39,835 bases of DNA. It comes from Chloroflexota bacterium. Its GTDB lineage: Bacteria > Chloroflexota > UBA6077 > SHYK01. Location of the stretch: assembly GCA_009377635.1 (NCBI GenBank), contig WHTR01000017.1, forward strand, positions 3,758 to 43,592, given 5' to 3'. This document shows positions 31,159 to 39,835 of the stretch, one piece after another (position 1 is the first letter of the stretch; each line of letters begins with the position of its first letter). The notes beneath the pieces are model-generated. The model ran no database searches and was not told the DNA's origin. It was given only the letters and a program-made list of their open reading frames with translations. The position numbers were made by a program, and so were the translations under genes.

Positions 31159-32262
31159 ATGAACGCTGGCATCGAGTCGAGCGACCTCGGCTACTGGATC
31201 GCTCTGACCCGCGTCGCGGGTGTCGGGCCGCGGAGATTCGACCTGCTGATCCGCGCCTTCGGCGCCGCGCAGGCCGTGTGGGAGGCAGGTCCGCCGGACC
31301 TCCTGGCCGCCGGGCTTGACCGGAGGAGCGTCGAGTCCTTGACGGCTGCTCGGCGGCGGATCGACCCGACGGCGGAAGTCCAGAATCTACGTAGGGCAGG
31401 CGCCATCGCGGTGACCCGCCAGGATCCGCGGTACCCACCGCGTCTTGCCGAGATCTACGACCCGCCGCCGGTCCTGTATGTTCGCGGGGAGCTCGACCCA
31501 TCCGAGCGGCCGTGGATCGCAATCGTCGGGACCCGGGGCGCGACGAGCTATGGTCGGACGGCGGCTGAGCACCTCGCGCGGGGTCTCGCTGAGGCGGGGG
31601 TCACGGTCGTCAGCGGGCTGGCCGTGGGGATCGATGCAGCGGCGCACCGTGGGGCCCTCGAAGCCGGCGGGCGGACCATTGCCGTGCTCGGCAACGGGCT
31701 CGACCGGATCTACCCATCGCAGCACGTGCGGCTGGCGGAGCAGATCGCCGGGCGCGGCGCGCTGGTCACCGAGTTCCCGCTGGGCACGAAGCCCGACGCG
31801 CAGAACTTCCCCCGAAGGAACCGCGTAATCTCGGGGCTCACGTCTGGTACCCTTGTAGTTGAGGCTGGTGAGCGCAGCGGCGCCCTCATCACCGCGGCCT
31901 ATGCGATGGAGCAAGGACGAGACGTGCTCGCGGTACCGGGCGGAATCTTCAGCCCGATGAGCCGTGGCACGAACAGCCTGATCCGAGACGGAGCGACCCC
32001 GGTCACACGCGCCGAAGACATCCTGGCGGAGCTCGAGCCGTCGCGGCTGCCACGACAGCTCACCGTTGAAGCGATCTTGCCGCTCGACGACACGGAGCGA
32101 GGCCTGCTCGACGCCCTGGGACCCGAGCCCGCGCACATCGACGAGATCGCCCGGAACGTATCCCTGCCCATGTCCGTCGTAAGCGGAGGACTCGCGATGA
32201 TGGAGCTGAAGGGGCTGGCGCGGCATACTGGCGGAATGTGTTACGTGAGAGGCATGAATTAG
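31159..32262 (+). CDS. dprA: DNA-processing protein DprA
   Basis: A 367-residue DprA/Smf protein, which binds incoming single-stranded DNA and loads RecA in transformation. An N-terminal HhH/SAM-like domain (LGYWIALTRVAGVGPRRFDLL) is followed by the Rossmann-like core: AIVGTRGATSYGRTAAEHLARGLAEAGVTVVSGLAVGIDAAAHRGAL, AVLGNGLDRIYPSQH, EFPLGTKPDAQNFPRRNRVISGLTSGTLVVEAGERSGALITA and VPGGIFSPMSRGTNSLIRDGA. The last 60 residues form a winged-helix domain. The start is ATG 31159 next to an extended -10. First gene of a long plus-strand run leading into topA. Confidence 0.96.
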   Translation: MNAGIESSDLGYWIALTRVAGVGPRRFDLLIRAFGAAQAVWEAGPPDLLAAGLDRRSVESLTAARRRIDPTAEVQNLRRAGAIAVTRQDPRYPPRLAEIYDPPPVLYVRGELDPSERPWIAIVGTRGATSYGRTAAEHLARGLAEAGVTVVSGLAVGIDAAAHRGALEAGGRTIAVLGNGLDRIYPSQHVRLAEQIAGRGALVTEFPLGTKPDAQNFPRRNRVISGLTSGTLVVEAGERSGALITAAYAMEQGRDVLAVPGGIFSPMSRGTNSLIRDGATPVTRAEDILAELEPSRLPRQLTVEAILPLDDTERGLLDALGPEPAHIDEIARNVSLPMSVVSGGLAMMELKGLARHTGGMCYVRGMN

Positions 32263-32299
32263 TCGGAATCTGTGAAGATACTCGCAGAATGCCGCTGCT

Positions 32300-32330
32300 A
32301 CGGAATCTAGGACTCACGCTGGAATGAGAA
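32300..32330. repeat. Short dispersed element (ACGGAATCTAGGA...GGAATGAGAA), copy 1
   Basis: ACGGAATCTAGGA (32300-32312) and GGAATGAGAA (32321-32330) recur at 38674-38686 and 38732-38741. The pair looks like remnants of a second intergenic repeat family. This copy ends four bases before the topA start. Confidence 0.6.
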
Positions 32331-32333
32331 AAA

Positions 32334-34508
32334 GTGGCCAACAAACTCGTCATTGTTGAATCACCGGCCAAGGCGCGAACCATCGAGAAGTATCTCGGCC
32401 GAGACTACTCGGTCCGGGCGTCCCTCGGACACATTCGCGACCTGCCGAAGAGCAAGCTCGGGGTGGACATCGAGCGGGACTTCCGACCGCAGTACCTGGT
32501 ACCCCGAGAGAAGTCCAAGCACATCAAGGAATTGAAAAGCCACGTGCGACGCGCGGATGAGATCTACCTGGCCACGGACCCGGACCGGGAGGGCGAGGCG
32601 ATCGCCTGGCACCTGGCGGAGACCATCGACCCGGGCGACCGCACCGTTCGGCGCGTCGAGTTCTACGAGATCACCCGCGACGCCGTGATCGAGGCCATGC
32701 GCCACCCACGCGACATCGACGTTCCGCGCGTCGACGCCCAGCAGGCGCGACGCATCCTCGACCGGCTGGTCGGCTATCAAATCAGCCCGCTTCTGTGGAA
32801 GAAGGTCAAGCGAGGGCTCTCGGCCGGGCGCGTGCAGTCGGCCGCGCTCCGCATGGTGGTCGAACGGGAGCGCGAGATCGCGGCGTTTGAACCGGTCGAG
32901 TATTGGTCCATCGAGGCGGAGCTCGCCAAGCAGGAGTCGAGCAACGGGCGGAGACGGCACGCCCGGACCTTCGTCGCCAGCCTCGTGGAAGCCAGCGGCG
33001 AGAAGGTGGAGATCGGCAACGGGGCATATGCCTCTGATATCGTCCAGGATCTGGAGGGCGCCGGGTACGTCGTCGAGGCGGTTCGACTTCGGGAGCAGCA
33101 ACGCAATCCGCCGGCCCCGTTCACCACGAGCACACTCCAGCAGGAGGCGAGCCGCCGACTGGGCTTCGCGGCCCGGCGGACGATGATGGTCGCGCAGCAG
33201 CTCTACGAGGGCGTTGACCTCGATGGCGGGGAGAGCGTGGGACTCATCACGTACATGCGCACGGACTCAACGAACGTCGCCCGAAGCGCCATCGACGAGG
33301 CGCGGCAATACATCCGGGAGCGCCACGGGAAGGATCTCCTGAGCGCGAAGCCACGAACGTATCGAACCCGAAGCCGGCTGGCGCAAGAGGCGCACGAGGC
33401 CGTCCGTCCGACATCGATCTTTCGCCGGCCCGAGGACGTCGTCCGCCACCTCTCTCGTGACCAGGCACGCCTGTACGAGCTGATCTGGAAGCGGTTCGTC
33501 GCCACGCAGATGGCATCGGCGCGTCTCCAGATCACGACCGTCGACGTCGCCGCGCAGCGCGACGGCTCGGAGAATCGCTATCGGTTCCGGGCGTCCGGGT
33601 CCGTCCTCGCCTTCGCGGGGTTCCTCACGCTTTACACGGAGACCCGGGACGAGGACGCAGCGCTTTCTGACGAGGACCGGAAGCCGCTGCCGCCCCTCTC
33701 AGAGGGGGAGATTCTCGATCTGGTCGCCATCCAACCGGACCAGCATTTCACCCAGCCCCCGCCCCGCTACACGGAGGCGAGCCTGGTCAAGGCACTCGAG
33801 GAGAAGGGCATCGGCCGGCCGAGCACGTACGCACCGATTCTCTCGACCCTGCAGGAGCGCGGGTACGCGATTCGCGCCGAGAAGCGGCTCGAGCCAACAG
33901 AGCTCGGGATGATCGTGAACGACCTGCTGGTCGAGCACTTCCCGGAGGTCGTCGACGCCGACTTCACGGCGAACATGGAGGAGCGGCTGGACGACATCGC
34001 TCAGAGCCGACGGCAGTGGGTCCCGGTCCTCCGGGAGTTCTACGGGCCGTTCTCGGCGACCTTGGAGAAGGCCGAGCGCCAGATGGAGCGCGTGCAGCCC
34101 CCGGTCGAGCTGGCCGACGAGGCGTGCGAGAAGTGCGGACGCCAGATGGTGATCAAGCTCGGGCGTTACGGGAAGTTCCTCGCCTGCCCGGGCTTCCCCG
34201 AGTGCCGGAACGCGAAGCCCTTCTTGCAGAAGGTCGGGGTTGCCTGCCCGACCTGCGGGGCGGAGTTGGTCGAACGTCGGACCAAGAAGCGCCGCATCTT
34301 TTACGGCTGCTCGCGGTACCCGGAGTGCGACTGGACCTCGTGGTCTCGCCCACTCCAGCCACCCTGCCCGTCCTGCGGCGGCCTGCTCGTCCAGTTCGGG
34401 CGCGAGCGGGCGCGGTGCACGGTCTGCGGCGCGACCATCCCGGCGGCGGAGCTCGGCGGTGAGCCCGGACCGAGCCCCGCACCTTCAGCGGCCGGTCAGC
34501 TGCGATGA
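32334..34508 (+). CDS. topA: DNA topoisomerase I (type IA)
   Basis: A 724-residue enzyme relaxing negative supercoils. The Toprim domain shows KLVIVESPAKARTIEKYLG and YLATDPDREGEAIAWHLAE; the active Tyr is in SVGLITYMRTDSTNVA; FTTSTLQQEASRRLGF, YEGVDLDGG and EKGIGRPSTYAPIL complete the core. After residue 585 come three zinc-ribbon domains: CEKCGRQMVIK.GRYGKFLACPGFPEC, CPTCGAELVERRTKKRRIFYGCSRYPEC and CPSCGGLLVQFGRERARCTVCG. The start is GTG 32334; the site upstream is weak (GGAATGAG). Its stop overlaps the pepP start as ATGA. Confidence 0.97.
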   Translation: MANKLVIVESPAKARTIEKYLGRDYSVRASLGHIRDLPKSKLGVDIERDFRPQYLVPREKSKHIKELKSHVRRADEIYLATDPDREGEAIAWHLAETIDPGDRTVRRVEFYEITRDAVIEAMRHPRDIDVPRVDAQQARRILDRLVGYQISPLLWKKVKRGLSAGRVQSAALRMVVEREREIAAFEPVEYWSIEAELAKQESSNGRRRHARTFVASLVEASGEKVEIGNGAYASDIVQDLEGAGYVVEAVRLREQQRNPPAPFTTSTLQQEASRRLGFAARRTMMVAQQLYEGVDLDGGESVGLITYMRTDSTNVARSAIDEARQYIRERHGKDLLSAKPRTYRTRSRLAQEAHEAVRPTSIFRRPEDVVRHLSRDQARLYELIWKRFVATQMASARLQITTVDVAAQRDGSENRYRFRASGSVLAFAGFLTLYTETRDEDAALSDEDRKPLPPLSEGEILDLVAIQPDQHFTQPPPRYTEASLVKALEEKGIGRPSTYAPILSTLQERGYAIRAEKRLEPTELGMIVNDLLVEHFPEVVDADFTANMEERLDDIAQSRRQWVPVLREFYGPFSATLEKAERQMERVQPPVELADEACEKCGRQMVIKLGRYGKFLACPGFPECRNAKPFLQKVGVACPTCGAELVERRTKKRRIFYGCSRYPECDWTSWSRPLQPPCPSCGGLLVQFGRERARCTVCGATIPAAELGGEPGPSPAPSAAGQLR

Positions 34509-35656
34509 TCGCCAGCTCGACGCGCATCGGACGGCTGCGCGAGGCGATGCACGACGCCGGTTTCTCCGGCCTGCTCGTGTCGCAGCCGGATTCCCGTCGC
34601 TACCTCAGTGGCTACACGGCGAAGGACCTGCCGCCACGCGACTCGGCAGGGTACCTCCTGATCACCGAGGACCGGCAGTACGTGCTCACGGACCCGAGAA
34701 CCGAGCCGCTGGCTGCCGCCGAAGCGCCCGACTTCGAGCTTCGCCTGTACAGTGGCGATGTCCGGATGCCGGAGCTTCTCGGCGCCCTCATCGCCGAGGC
34801 GCATATCAAGACGCTCGGCTTTGAGGCGAACCACGTCCCCTACGGGCTCTGGCAGGAGATCGCCGGGGCACTGGAGAGCAGGGTGGAGCTGAAGCCGGCG
34901 GGATCTCTCATCGACCGTCTGCGCATGGTCAAGGACGTCGACGAGCTGGCGGCCCTGCGCGCGTCGATGGCCCTGGACGTGGCGGCATTCGCGCACGTTG
35001 CCCGCGGCCTGCGCGCCGGCCAGCCGGAGTCGGAGCTGGCCTGGGAGGTGGAGTCGTTTCTGCGCATCCACGGCGCGGAGGAGCTCGCCTTCCCGCCGAT
35101 AACGGTCGCCGGGCCGAGCAGCGCGATCCCGCACGCCGTTCCTTCTCAGCGGCCCGTTGGCGCCGACGAGCCGATCCTCTTCGACCTCGGCGCTCGCGTT
35201 GGCGGATACTGCTCGGATATGACGCGAACCTTCTGCATTGAGACAGTGCCCGCGGGGATGCGAGATGCCTGGAACGTGGTTCTCGAGGCCCAGCTTGCCG
35301 CCGAGACGCAGGTGCGGCCCGGTATGACGGGCGCTGAGGTGGACGCCATTGCCCGAGGGGTCATCGAGCGGGCCGGGTACGGCGATGCCTTCGTCCACAG
35401 CCTCGGTCACGGCATCGGGCTCGAGGTGCATGAGCCACCATGGCTTTCGCCGACGAGGGGAACGGACATACTCCTGCCCGGCATGGCGTTCACCATCGAG
35501 CCCGGCATCTATCTGCCGGGCCTCGGCGGCGTCCGCATCGAAGACGTCGTGCTGCTGACGGAGCATGGATCGGAAGTCCTGACGCGGGCGCCGAAGAGAC
35601 TCGTGTTGGCGGAGATGCTCGCCGACCTGGAGGGTTCTGTTGATCTCGACGGGTGA
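34505..35656 (+). CDS. pepP: Xaa-Pro peptidase (M24 family)
   Basis: A 383-residue M24 metallopeptidase cleaving an N-terminal residue or dipeptide next to Pro. The creatinase-like N-terminal domain (SGLLVSQPDSRRYLSGYTA) precedes the pita-bread domain with all five metal ligands in place: FDLGARVGGYCSDMTRTF (two Asp), HSLGHGIGLEVHEPP (His), FTIEPGIY (Glu) and VRIEDVVLLTEHG (Glu). The precise specificity (aminopeptidase or dipeptidase) is not certain. Start ATG 34505 overlaps the topA stop; the last codons overlap efp. The pepP-efp order is common in bacteria. Confidence 0.95.
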   Translation: MIASSTRIGRLREAMHDAGFSGLLVSQPDSRRYLSGYTAKDLPPRDSAGYLLITEDRQYVLTDPRTEPLAAAEAPDFELRLYSGDVRMPELLGALIAEAHIKTLGFEANHVPYGLWQEIAGALESRVELKPAGSLIDRLRMVKDVDELAALRASMALDVAAFAHVARGLRAGQPESELAWEVESFLRIHGAEELAFPPITVAGPSSAIPHAVPSQRPVGADEPILFDLGARVGGYCSDMTRTFCIETVPAGMRDAWNVVLEAQLAAETQVRPGMTGAEVDAIARGVIERAGYGDAFVHSLGHGIGLEVHEPPWLSPTRGTDILLPGMAFTIEPGIYLPGLGGVRIEDVVLLTEHGSEVLTRAPKRLVLAEMLADLEGSVDLDG

Positions 35657-36200
35657 TCTCCGGAAGGGCGTTGCCATTGAGATGGACCGACAGCTCTTCC
35701 ACGTGCTCGATTTCCAACACTTGAAGCTGGGTCGCGGGAGTGCCCAGGTCCGCATGCGGCTGCGAAATATCCGGACCGGCGCCGTGGTCGAGCGAACCGT
35801 TCAGGCCGGTGAGCGATGGCCGCGGGTCCGGCTCGAGCACCGACCCGTGCAGTTCCTCTACGAAGACCCTCCGAACTACGTCTTCATGGATCAGCAGTCC
35901 TTCGAGCAGCTCATGCTCTCGCGCGACCAGCTCGGCGACGCCGTGAGCTATGTGAAGGACGGCATCGAGTTCGAAGTGCTCATGCACGACGATGATCCCA
36001 TCGGCGTCGAGCTGCCCATCACGATCGAGCTCCGCATCACCGACACCGATCCCAGCTTCCGGGGGGACACGGCGGCCGGTGGGACGAAGCCCGCGACGCT
36101 CGAGACCGGGCTCGTCGTGAACGTGCCGCTCTTCGTGAACGTGGGCGAGATGATCCGGGTCGACACACGAACCGGCACATACATCGAGCGGGTGAGCTAG
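35640..36200 (+). CDS. efp: Elongation factor P with Arg at the modification loop
   Basis: A 186-residue EF-P, which binds stalled ribosomes at polyproline stretches. Three beta-barrel domains are clear (KOW-like ISTGDLRKGVAIEMDRQLFHVLDF, central VQFLYEDPPNYVFMDQQSFEQLML and the C-terminal GLVVNVPLFVNVGEMIRVDTRTGTYIERV). The loop that reads KPGKG in most EF-Ps reads KLGRG here: the residue carrying lysine-based modification is Arg. The rhamnosylation enzyme EarP known for Arg-type EF-P is not in the window. TTG 35640 is the start, five bases after GGAGGG, and it overlaps pepP by 17 bases. Confidence 0.96.
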   Translation: MISTGDLRKGVAIEMDRQLFHVLDFQHLKLGRGSAQVRMRLRNIRTGAVVERTVQAGERWPRVRLEHRPVQFLYEDPPNYVFMDQQSFEQLMLSRDQLGDAVSYVKDGIEFEVLMHDDDPIGVELPITIELRITDTDPSFRGDTAAGGTKPATLETGLVVNVPLFVNVGEMIRVDTRTGTYIERVS

Positions 36201-36207
36201 ACGACGG

Positions 36208-36662
36208 ATGAGCGAAACGGGCGCCCTGCATGCCGACGAGCTCGTCAGCCTCGTTCGAGAGCTCCTGCAGCTTCTGCGCGGCACGTCGATCGCCGAGCTC
36301 GAGGTTGAGTGGGGTGGCGGGAGCGTGCGCATCCAGCGCGATCTCGCGCGGGGCGAGGCACCGACGACAGTCCCGACCGCGAGGCCGGCGAGTCCTGAGG
36401 AACGCGTCGTCGTCACGTCAGCGCACGTCGGCATCGTGCATCGGGACAACGGCTCGTTTCCACGGGTAGGAGACAGTGTCAGCGAGGGGATGACCATCGC
36501 CGAGGTGGAGACGCTTGGCATCCGCAACGCCGTCAAGGCACCGGTCGATGGAAGCCTGGCAGACGTGCTCGTGGACGACCGAACGCCGGTGGAGTACGGC
36601 CAGCCGCTGGCCATCATCCAGGTGTCCGACACCGCGTCCCTTGCGACCGGCTCCTCCGAGCC

Positions 36663-36666
<4 letters not shown>
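36208..36666 (+). CDS. BCCP-like protein lacking the biotinyl lysine
   Basis: A 152-residue protein with the shape of acetyl-CoA carboxylase biotin carboxyl carrier protein: a helical N-terminus (ADELVSLVRELLQLLRGTSIAELEVEWGGGSVRIQR), a Pro/Thr-rich linker, and a biotinyl/lipoyl-type domain (SAHVGIVHR, VGDSVSEGMTIAEVET, KAPVDGSLADVLVDDRTPVEYGQPLAII). At the hairpin where BCCP has EAMKLMN it reads ETLGIRN: the lysine that carries biotin is Gly. It cannot be a normal biotin carrier. efp-accB neighbourhoods are common, but no accC follows. It resembles in principle the plant BADC proteins that regulate acetyl-CoA carboxylase. Stop overlaps xseA as ATGA. Confidence 0.85.
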
Positions 36667-38001
<1,335 letters not shown>

Positions 38002-38012
<11 letters not shown>

Positions 38013-38226
38013 GGACCCACTGGATGTAACGCCGTTTGAGGAGGCGTACGAGCAGCTTCGAAAATGCGTGGGGGAGCTTGAGGCAGGCCCCCTGTCGATC
38101 GAGGAGGCCCTCGCCCGGTACGAGGAGGGCGTGCGGCTCGCCAACCTGTGCAACAAGATCCTGGACCAGGCTGAGCTCCGCATCGAGCACGTCCTGCGCG
38201 AACCGGATTCCGAAAGTCTGGATTAG
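38002..38226 (+). CDS. xseB: Exodeoxyribonuclease VII small subunit
   Basis: A 74-residue helical protein matching the small subunit that assembles with XseA: FEEAYEQLRKCVGELEAGPLSIEEALARYEEGVRLANLCNKILDQAELRIE is the family core. It starts at ATG 38002 (GGAGGAGCAAC upstream) inside the last codons of xseA, so both subunits are probably made from one message by coupling. Confidence 0.96.
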
Positions 38227-38235
38227 ACGTCTCCG

Positions 38236-38673
38236 TTGGCTGCGCTCCTCGAGAACCGAATCCTCCTGAGCTCTGTCCTCGCCTGGCTGGTCGCACAGGT
38301 CCTCAAGCTCTCCATCGAGCTCGTCCGAACCGGGCGGGTCGACCTGCGATACCTGGTGAGCCCCGGCGGCATGCCGAGTGCCCATTCGGCGCTGGTGACG
38401 TCCCTCGCAACTGCGGTGGGCCGCGAATCGGGACTTGCCTCTCCGCTGTTCGCCCTCGCGGCGGTGTTCGCGTCGGTCGTGATGTATGACGCGGCTGGGG
38501 TGCGGCAGGCGATGAACATTCAGGCACGTATTCTGAACCGCATGCTCGACGAGCTATTCACGCAGCACGCGTTCAGCGAGCGGCGGCTGCGCGAACTGCT
38601 CGGCCACACGCCCCTGGAGGTGTTCGCGGGCTTCGTACTGGGGCTGGCCGTCGGCATCGCCAGCACCAGCTAA
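38236..38673 (+). CDS. DUF212/YuiD-like divergent PAP2 membrane protein
   Basis: A 145-residue membrane protein of the DUF212 family, related to acid phosphatase/vanadium-dependent haloperoxidase enzymes. It has ILLSSVLAWLVAQVLKLSIELVRTGRVDLRYLVSPGGMPSAHSALVTSLATAVG, with the His-containing GGMPSAHSA motif, VVMYDAAGVRQAMNIQARILNRML and LLGHTPLEVFAGFVLGLAVG. About four membrane helices. It may act on a polyprenyl or lipid phosphate. The start is TTG 38236, ten bases after the xseB stop and without a clear ribosome site, so coupling to xseB is likely. Confidence 0.88.
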   Translation: MAALLENRILLSSVLAWLVAQVLKLSIELVRTGRVDLRYLVSPGGMPSAHSALVTSLATAVGRESGLASPLFALAAVFASVVMYDAAGVRQAMNIQARILNRMLDELFTQHAFSERRLRELLGHTPLEVFAGFVLGLAVGIASTS

Positions 38674-38741
38674 ACGGAATCTAGGATGAGACCCGCTTGA
38701 TGTCGGGCCTGCGGAATGCAGATGTCAGGCCGGAATGAGAA
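38674..38741. repeat. Short dispersed element copy 2, with hairpin between convergent genes
   Basis: ACGGAATCTAGGA (38674-38686) and GGAATGAGAA (38732-38741) match the element at 32300. Between them GGCCTG (38706-38711) pairs with CAGGCC (38726-38731), with CTGC/GCAG inside. It follows the YuiD-like stop and precedes the convergent WYL gene; it may serve as a terminator though it has no T-run. Confidence 0.6.
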
Positions 38742-38780
38742 TAGCGTGTGCCGTGCGTCGGACGGATACGGCGCTGCGCC

Positions 38781-39413
38781 CTACACCTCGAGGCTCGCGG
38801 ACTCGACGCCGTCCACGCAGAGCATGACAACCCGCCCGCGCTGGCGACACGCGCCGATCAGATACCAGGAGTCGCCGTGCGGCAGCAAGATCTCCGGATC
38901 CACGATCGGTTCGGTGAGATAGCCCACGCTCGTGCCGGACGTGAAGTGCAGCTTCACGGGCTGCCGACGCACGAGTGCCTCCGTCAGGCAGGCAAAGACG
39001 GCGGGGCCGGGGCCGATTCCGGGCTGGTCATGGAAGCTCAGCGCCTTCCGGACTAGGGGCTGCAGCGGCGCGGGAAATACGTGGGGGAGCTTGGCGGACA
39101 GGTCGTCGAGCGCCTCATGGGGGAACGCGGGGTCGCACCGCGCGCGGCCGACGAGCAAGAACAGCGTGTGAATGTCTTTCAGGTTCAGGGCATTGGAGGA
39201 AGTATCGCCGTTGGAGAATCGGTAGCCACGGCGGCGCTCGAGGGGTAGGCGGAGCTCATCGCGGATGAGATTCAGATCGGCCTGAAGCTGGCGCTCGCTG
39301 AGGGCGAACCGGTGTGCGAGCTCGAATCGGGTCAGCCCTGGATGCTCGGCGACGCACCGGACGATGGACCAGATGCGCTTGAAACGGTCAGGGACGAGCC
39401 GCTTCCGCTCCAC
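38781..39413 (-). CDS. Short WYL-domain transcription regulator
   Basis: A 210-residue regulator. Residues 1-65 are a winged helix-turn-helix (KRIWSIVRCVAEHPGLTRFELAHRFALSERQLQADLNLIRDELRLPLERRRGYRF). The rest is a linker and a WYL domain with PHGDSWYLIGACRQRGRVVMLCVDGVESASLEV at the end. It stops right after that strand, lacking the C-terminal WCX extension of most family members (usually over 300 residues), so it is truncated or of a short type. GTG 39413 is the best start, six bases after GGTGGCAG; earlier codons lie in the promoter region. WYL proteins sense nucleic acid or nucleotide ligands. An inverted repeat upstream may be its own operator. Confidence 0.82.
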   Translation of the reverse strand: MERKRLVPDRFKRIWSIVRCVAEHPGLTRFELAHRFALSERQLQADLNLIRDELRLPLERRRGYRFSNGDTSSNALNLKDIHTLFLLVGRARCDPAFPHEALDDLSAKLPHVFPAPLQPLVRKALSFHDQPGIGPGPAVFACLTEALVRRQPVKLHFTSGTSVGYLTEPIVDPEILLPHGDSWYLIGACRQRGRVVMLCVDGVESASLEV

Positions 39414-39456
39414 CGACAGCTGCCACCGTATCAGATTTTTCGCCAACCTCGGCCGG

Positions 39457-39486
39457 ATACTGGGAAAAAACAGAGGCACCCAGTAT
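39457..39486. promoter_or_regulatory. Inverted repeat upstream of the WYL gene (candidate operator)
   Basis: ATACTGGG (39457-39464) and CCCAGTAT (39479-39486) are perfect inverted arms with 14 bases between; arm centres are 22 bases apart, two helical turns. On the minus strand the second arm overlaps a TATACT box (39487-39482), a candidate -10 for the WYL gene. The repressor could be the WYL protein itself; no direct evidence. Confidence 0.6.
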
Positions 39487-39524
39487 ACATGGGCGCCCCG
39501 TTGCGCTCGCTCGATCAAGCGGGG

Positions 39525-39598
39525 TACGCCGGGAGGGATTCGAACCCTCGGCCTCAGCCTCCGCAGGGCTGCGCTCTCATCCGCTGAGCTACCGGCGC
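39525..39598 (-). tRNA. tRNA-Arg, anticodon GCG
   Basis: A full 74-base cloverleaf on the minus strand: acceptor GCGCCGG/CCGGCGT (first pair G-T), D stem GCTC/GAGC, anticodon stem CAGCC/GGCTG with loop CTGCGGA (anticodon GCG), T stem GAGGG/CCCTC with TTCGAAT, discriminator A. CCA is not encoded (ACC follows). It reads CGC/CGU Arg codons. Most bacteria use an ACG tRNA for these, so GCG is unusual. Confidence 0.92.
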
Positions 39599-39609
39599 GT
39601 GACGACGGC

Positions 39610-39615
39610 AGTATA
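39610..39615 (-). promoter_or_regulatory. -10 box of the tRNA-Arg gene
   Basis: TATACT with TG one base upstream (extended -10, TGGTATACT) on the minus strand, about 12 bases before the mature 5' end. No clear -35. Confidence 0.5.
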
Positions 39616-39741
39616 CCACAGGGGGGAGGGGCCGGAGCGCGTGGACCGCGACCGGCGGCACGCCTCTTCGAACACGAAGCGTCCCCCCGGGGCGGACCGC
39701 GGCAGGGGTCGGCGCCGTAGCGAAGGGGAAACGAGGCTGGG

Positions 39742-39747
39742 TATAAT
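39742..39747 (+). promoter_or_regulatory. -10 box of the tRNA-Lys gene
   Basis: Consensus TATAAT, 11 bases before the mature tRNA 5' end. A convincing -35 was not found. Confidence 0.6.
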
Positions 39748-39758
39748 GACTGGCGCGG

Positions 39759-39831
<73 letters not shown>

Positions 39832-39835
39832 CCAA

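Overview
The window is GC-rich bacterial chromosome (no plasmid, phage or transposase signal) with tightly packed, mostly conserved genes. Gene content, short extended -10 promoters abutting start codons and mosaic intergenic repeats beginning TGTCATCCTGAGCG suggest an uncultured or poorly studied member of the Chloroflexota; this is inference, because no rRNA or other taxonomic marker is present.

Layout. 1-4.9 kb (minus): the end of an exopolysaccharide cluster (two GT4 glycosyltransferases, a polyprenyl-phosphate sugar transferase, a Wzz-type chain-length protein, and the start of a CapB-like partner with a degenerate Walker A). 5.0-7.2 kb (plus): a PH-like membrane protein and a NYN/OST-HTH RNA-binding nuclease-like protein. 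7.25-8.4 kb (minus): an LCP ligase. 8.5-14.2 kb (minus): a shikimate operon aroF-aroA-aroE-aroKB (fusion)-aroQ, preceded by a strong promoter, a short leader ORF carrying Trp-Gly-Phe-Tyr-Phe, and an intrinsic terminator: an attenuator that appears to read all three aromatic amino acids. 14.2-17.8 kb (minus): a VTT/DedA membrane protein and a complete arginine-to-spermidine operon (pyruvoyl arginine decarboxylase, SpeD, SpeE, agmatinase), with a long structured leader and an Arg-containing minicistron.

17.9-22.2 kb: a small unknown protein, an orphan SagB-type double nitroreductase, an aldehyde dehydrogenase and a small DUF6295-like protein. 22.2-27.9 kb (minus): a molybdenum hydroxylase S-L-M gene set in one operon with a UbiD decarboxylase. 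27.9-31.0 kb (minus): two lipoproteins (one cupredoxin-like), a bifunctional-nuclease-domain protein and a pentapeptide-repeat protein behind a palindrome-containing promoter. 31.1-38.7 kb (plus): the housekeeping run dprA-topA-pepP-efp-(BCCP-like)-xseA-xseB-yuiD-like; the BCCP-like protein has lost its biotinyl lysine and EF-P has Arg at its modification tip. 38.7-39.8 kb: a short WYL regulator, tRNA-Arg(GCG) on the minus strand and tRNA-Lys(CTT) on the plus strand.

The most notable signals are the three-amino-acid leader peptide/attenuator upstream of aroF, the lysine-less BCCP-like protein, and the minicistron/structured leader of the polyamine operon.
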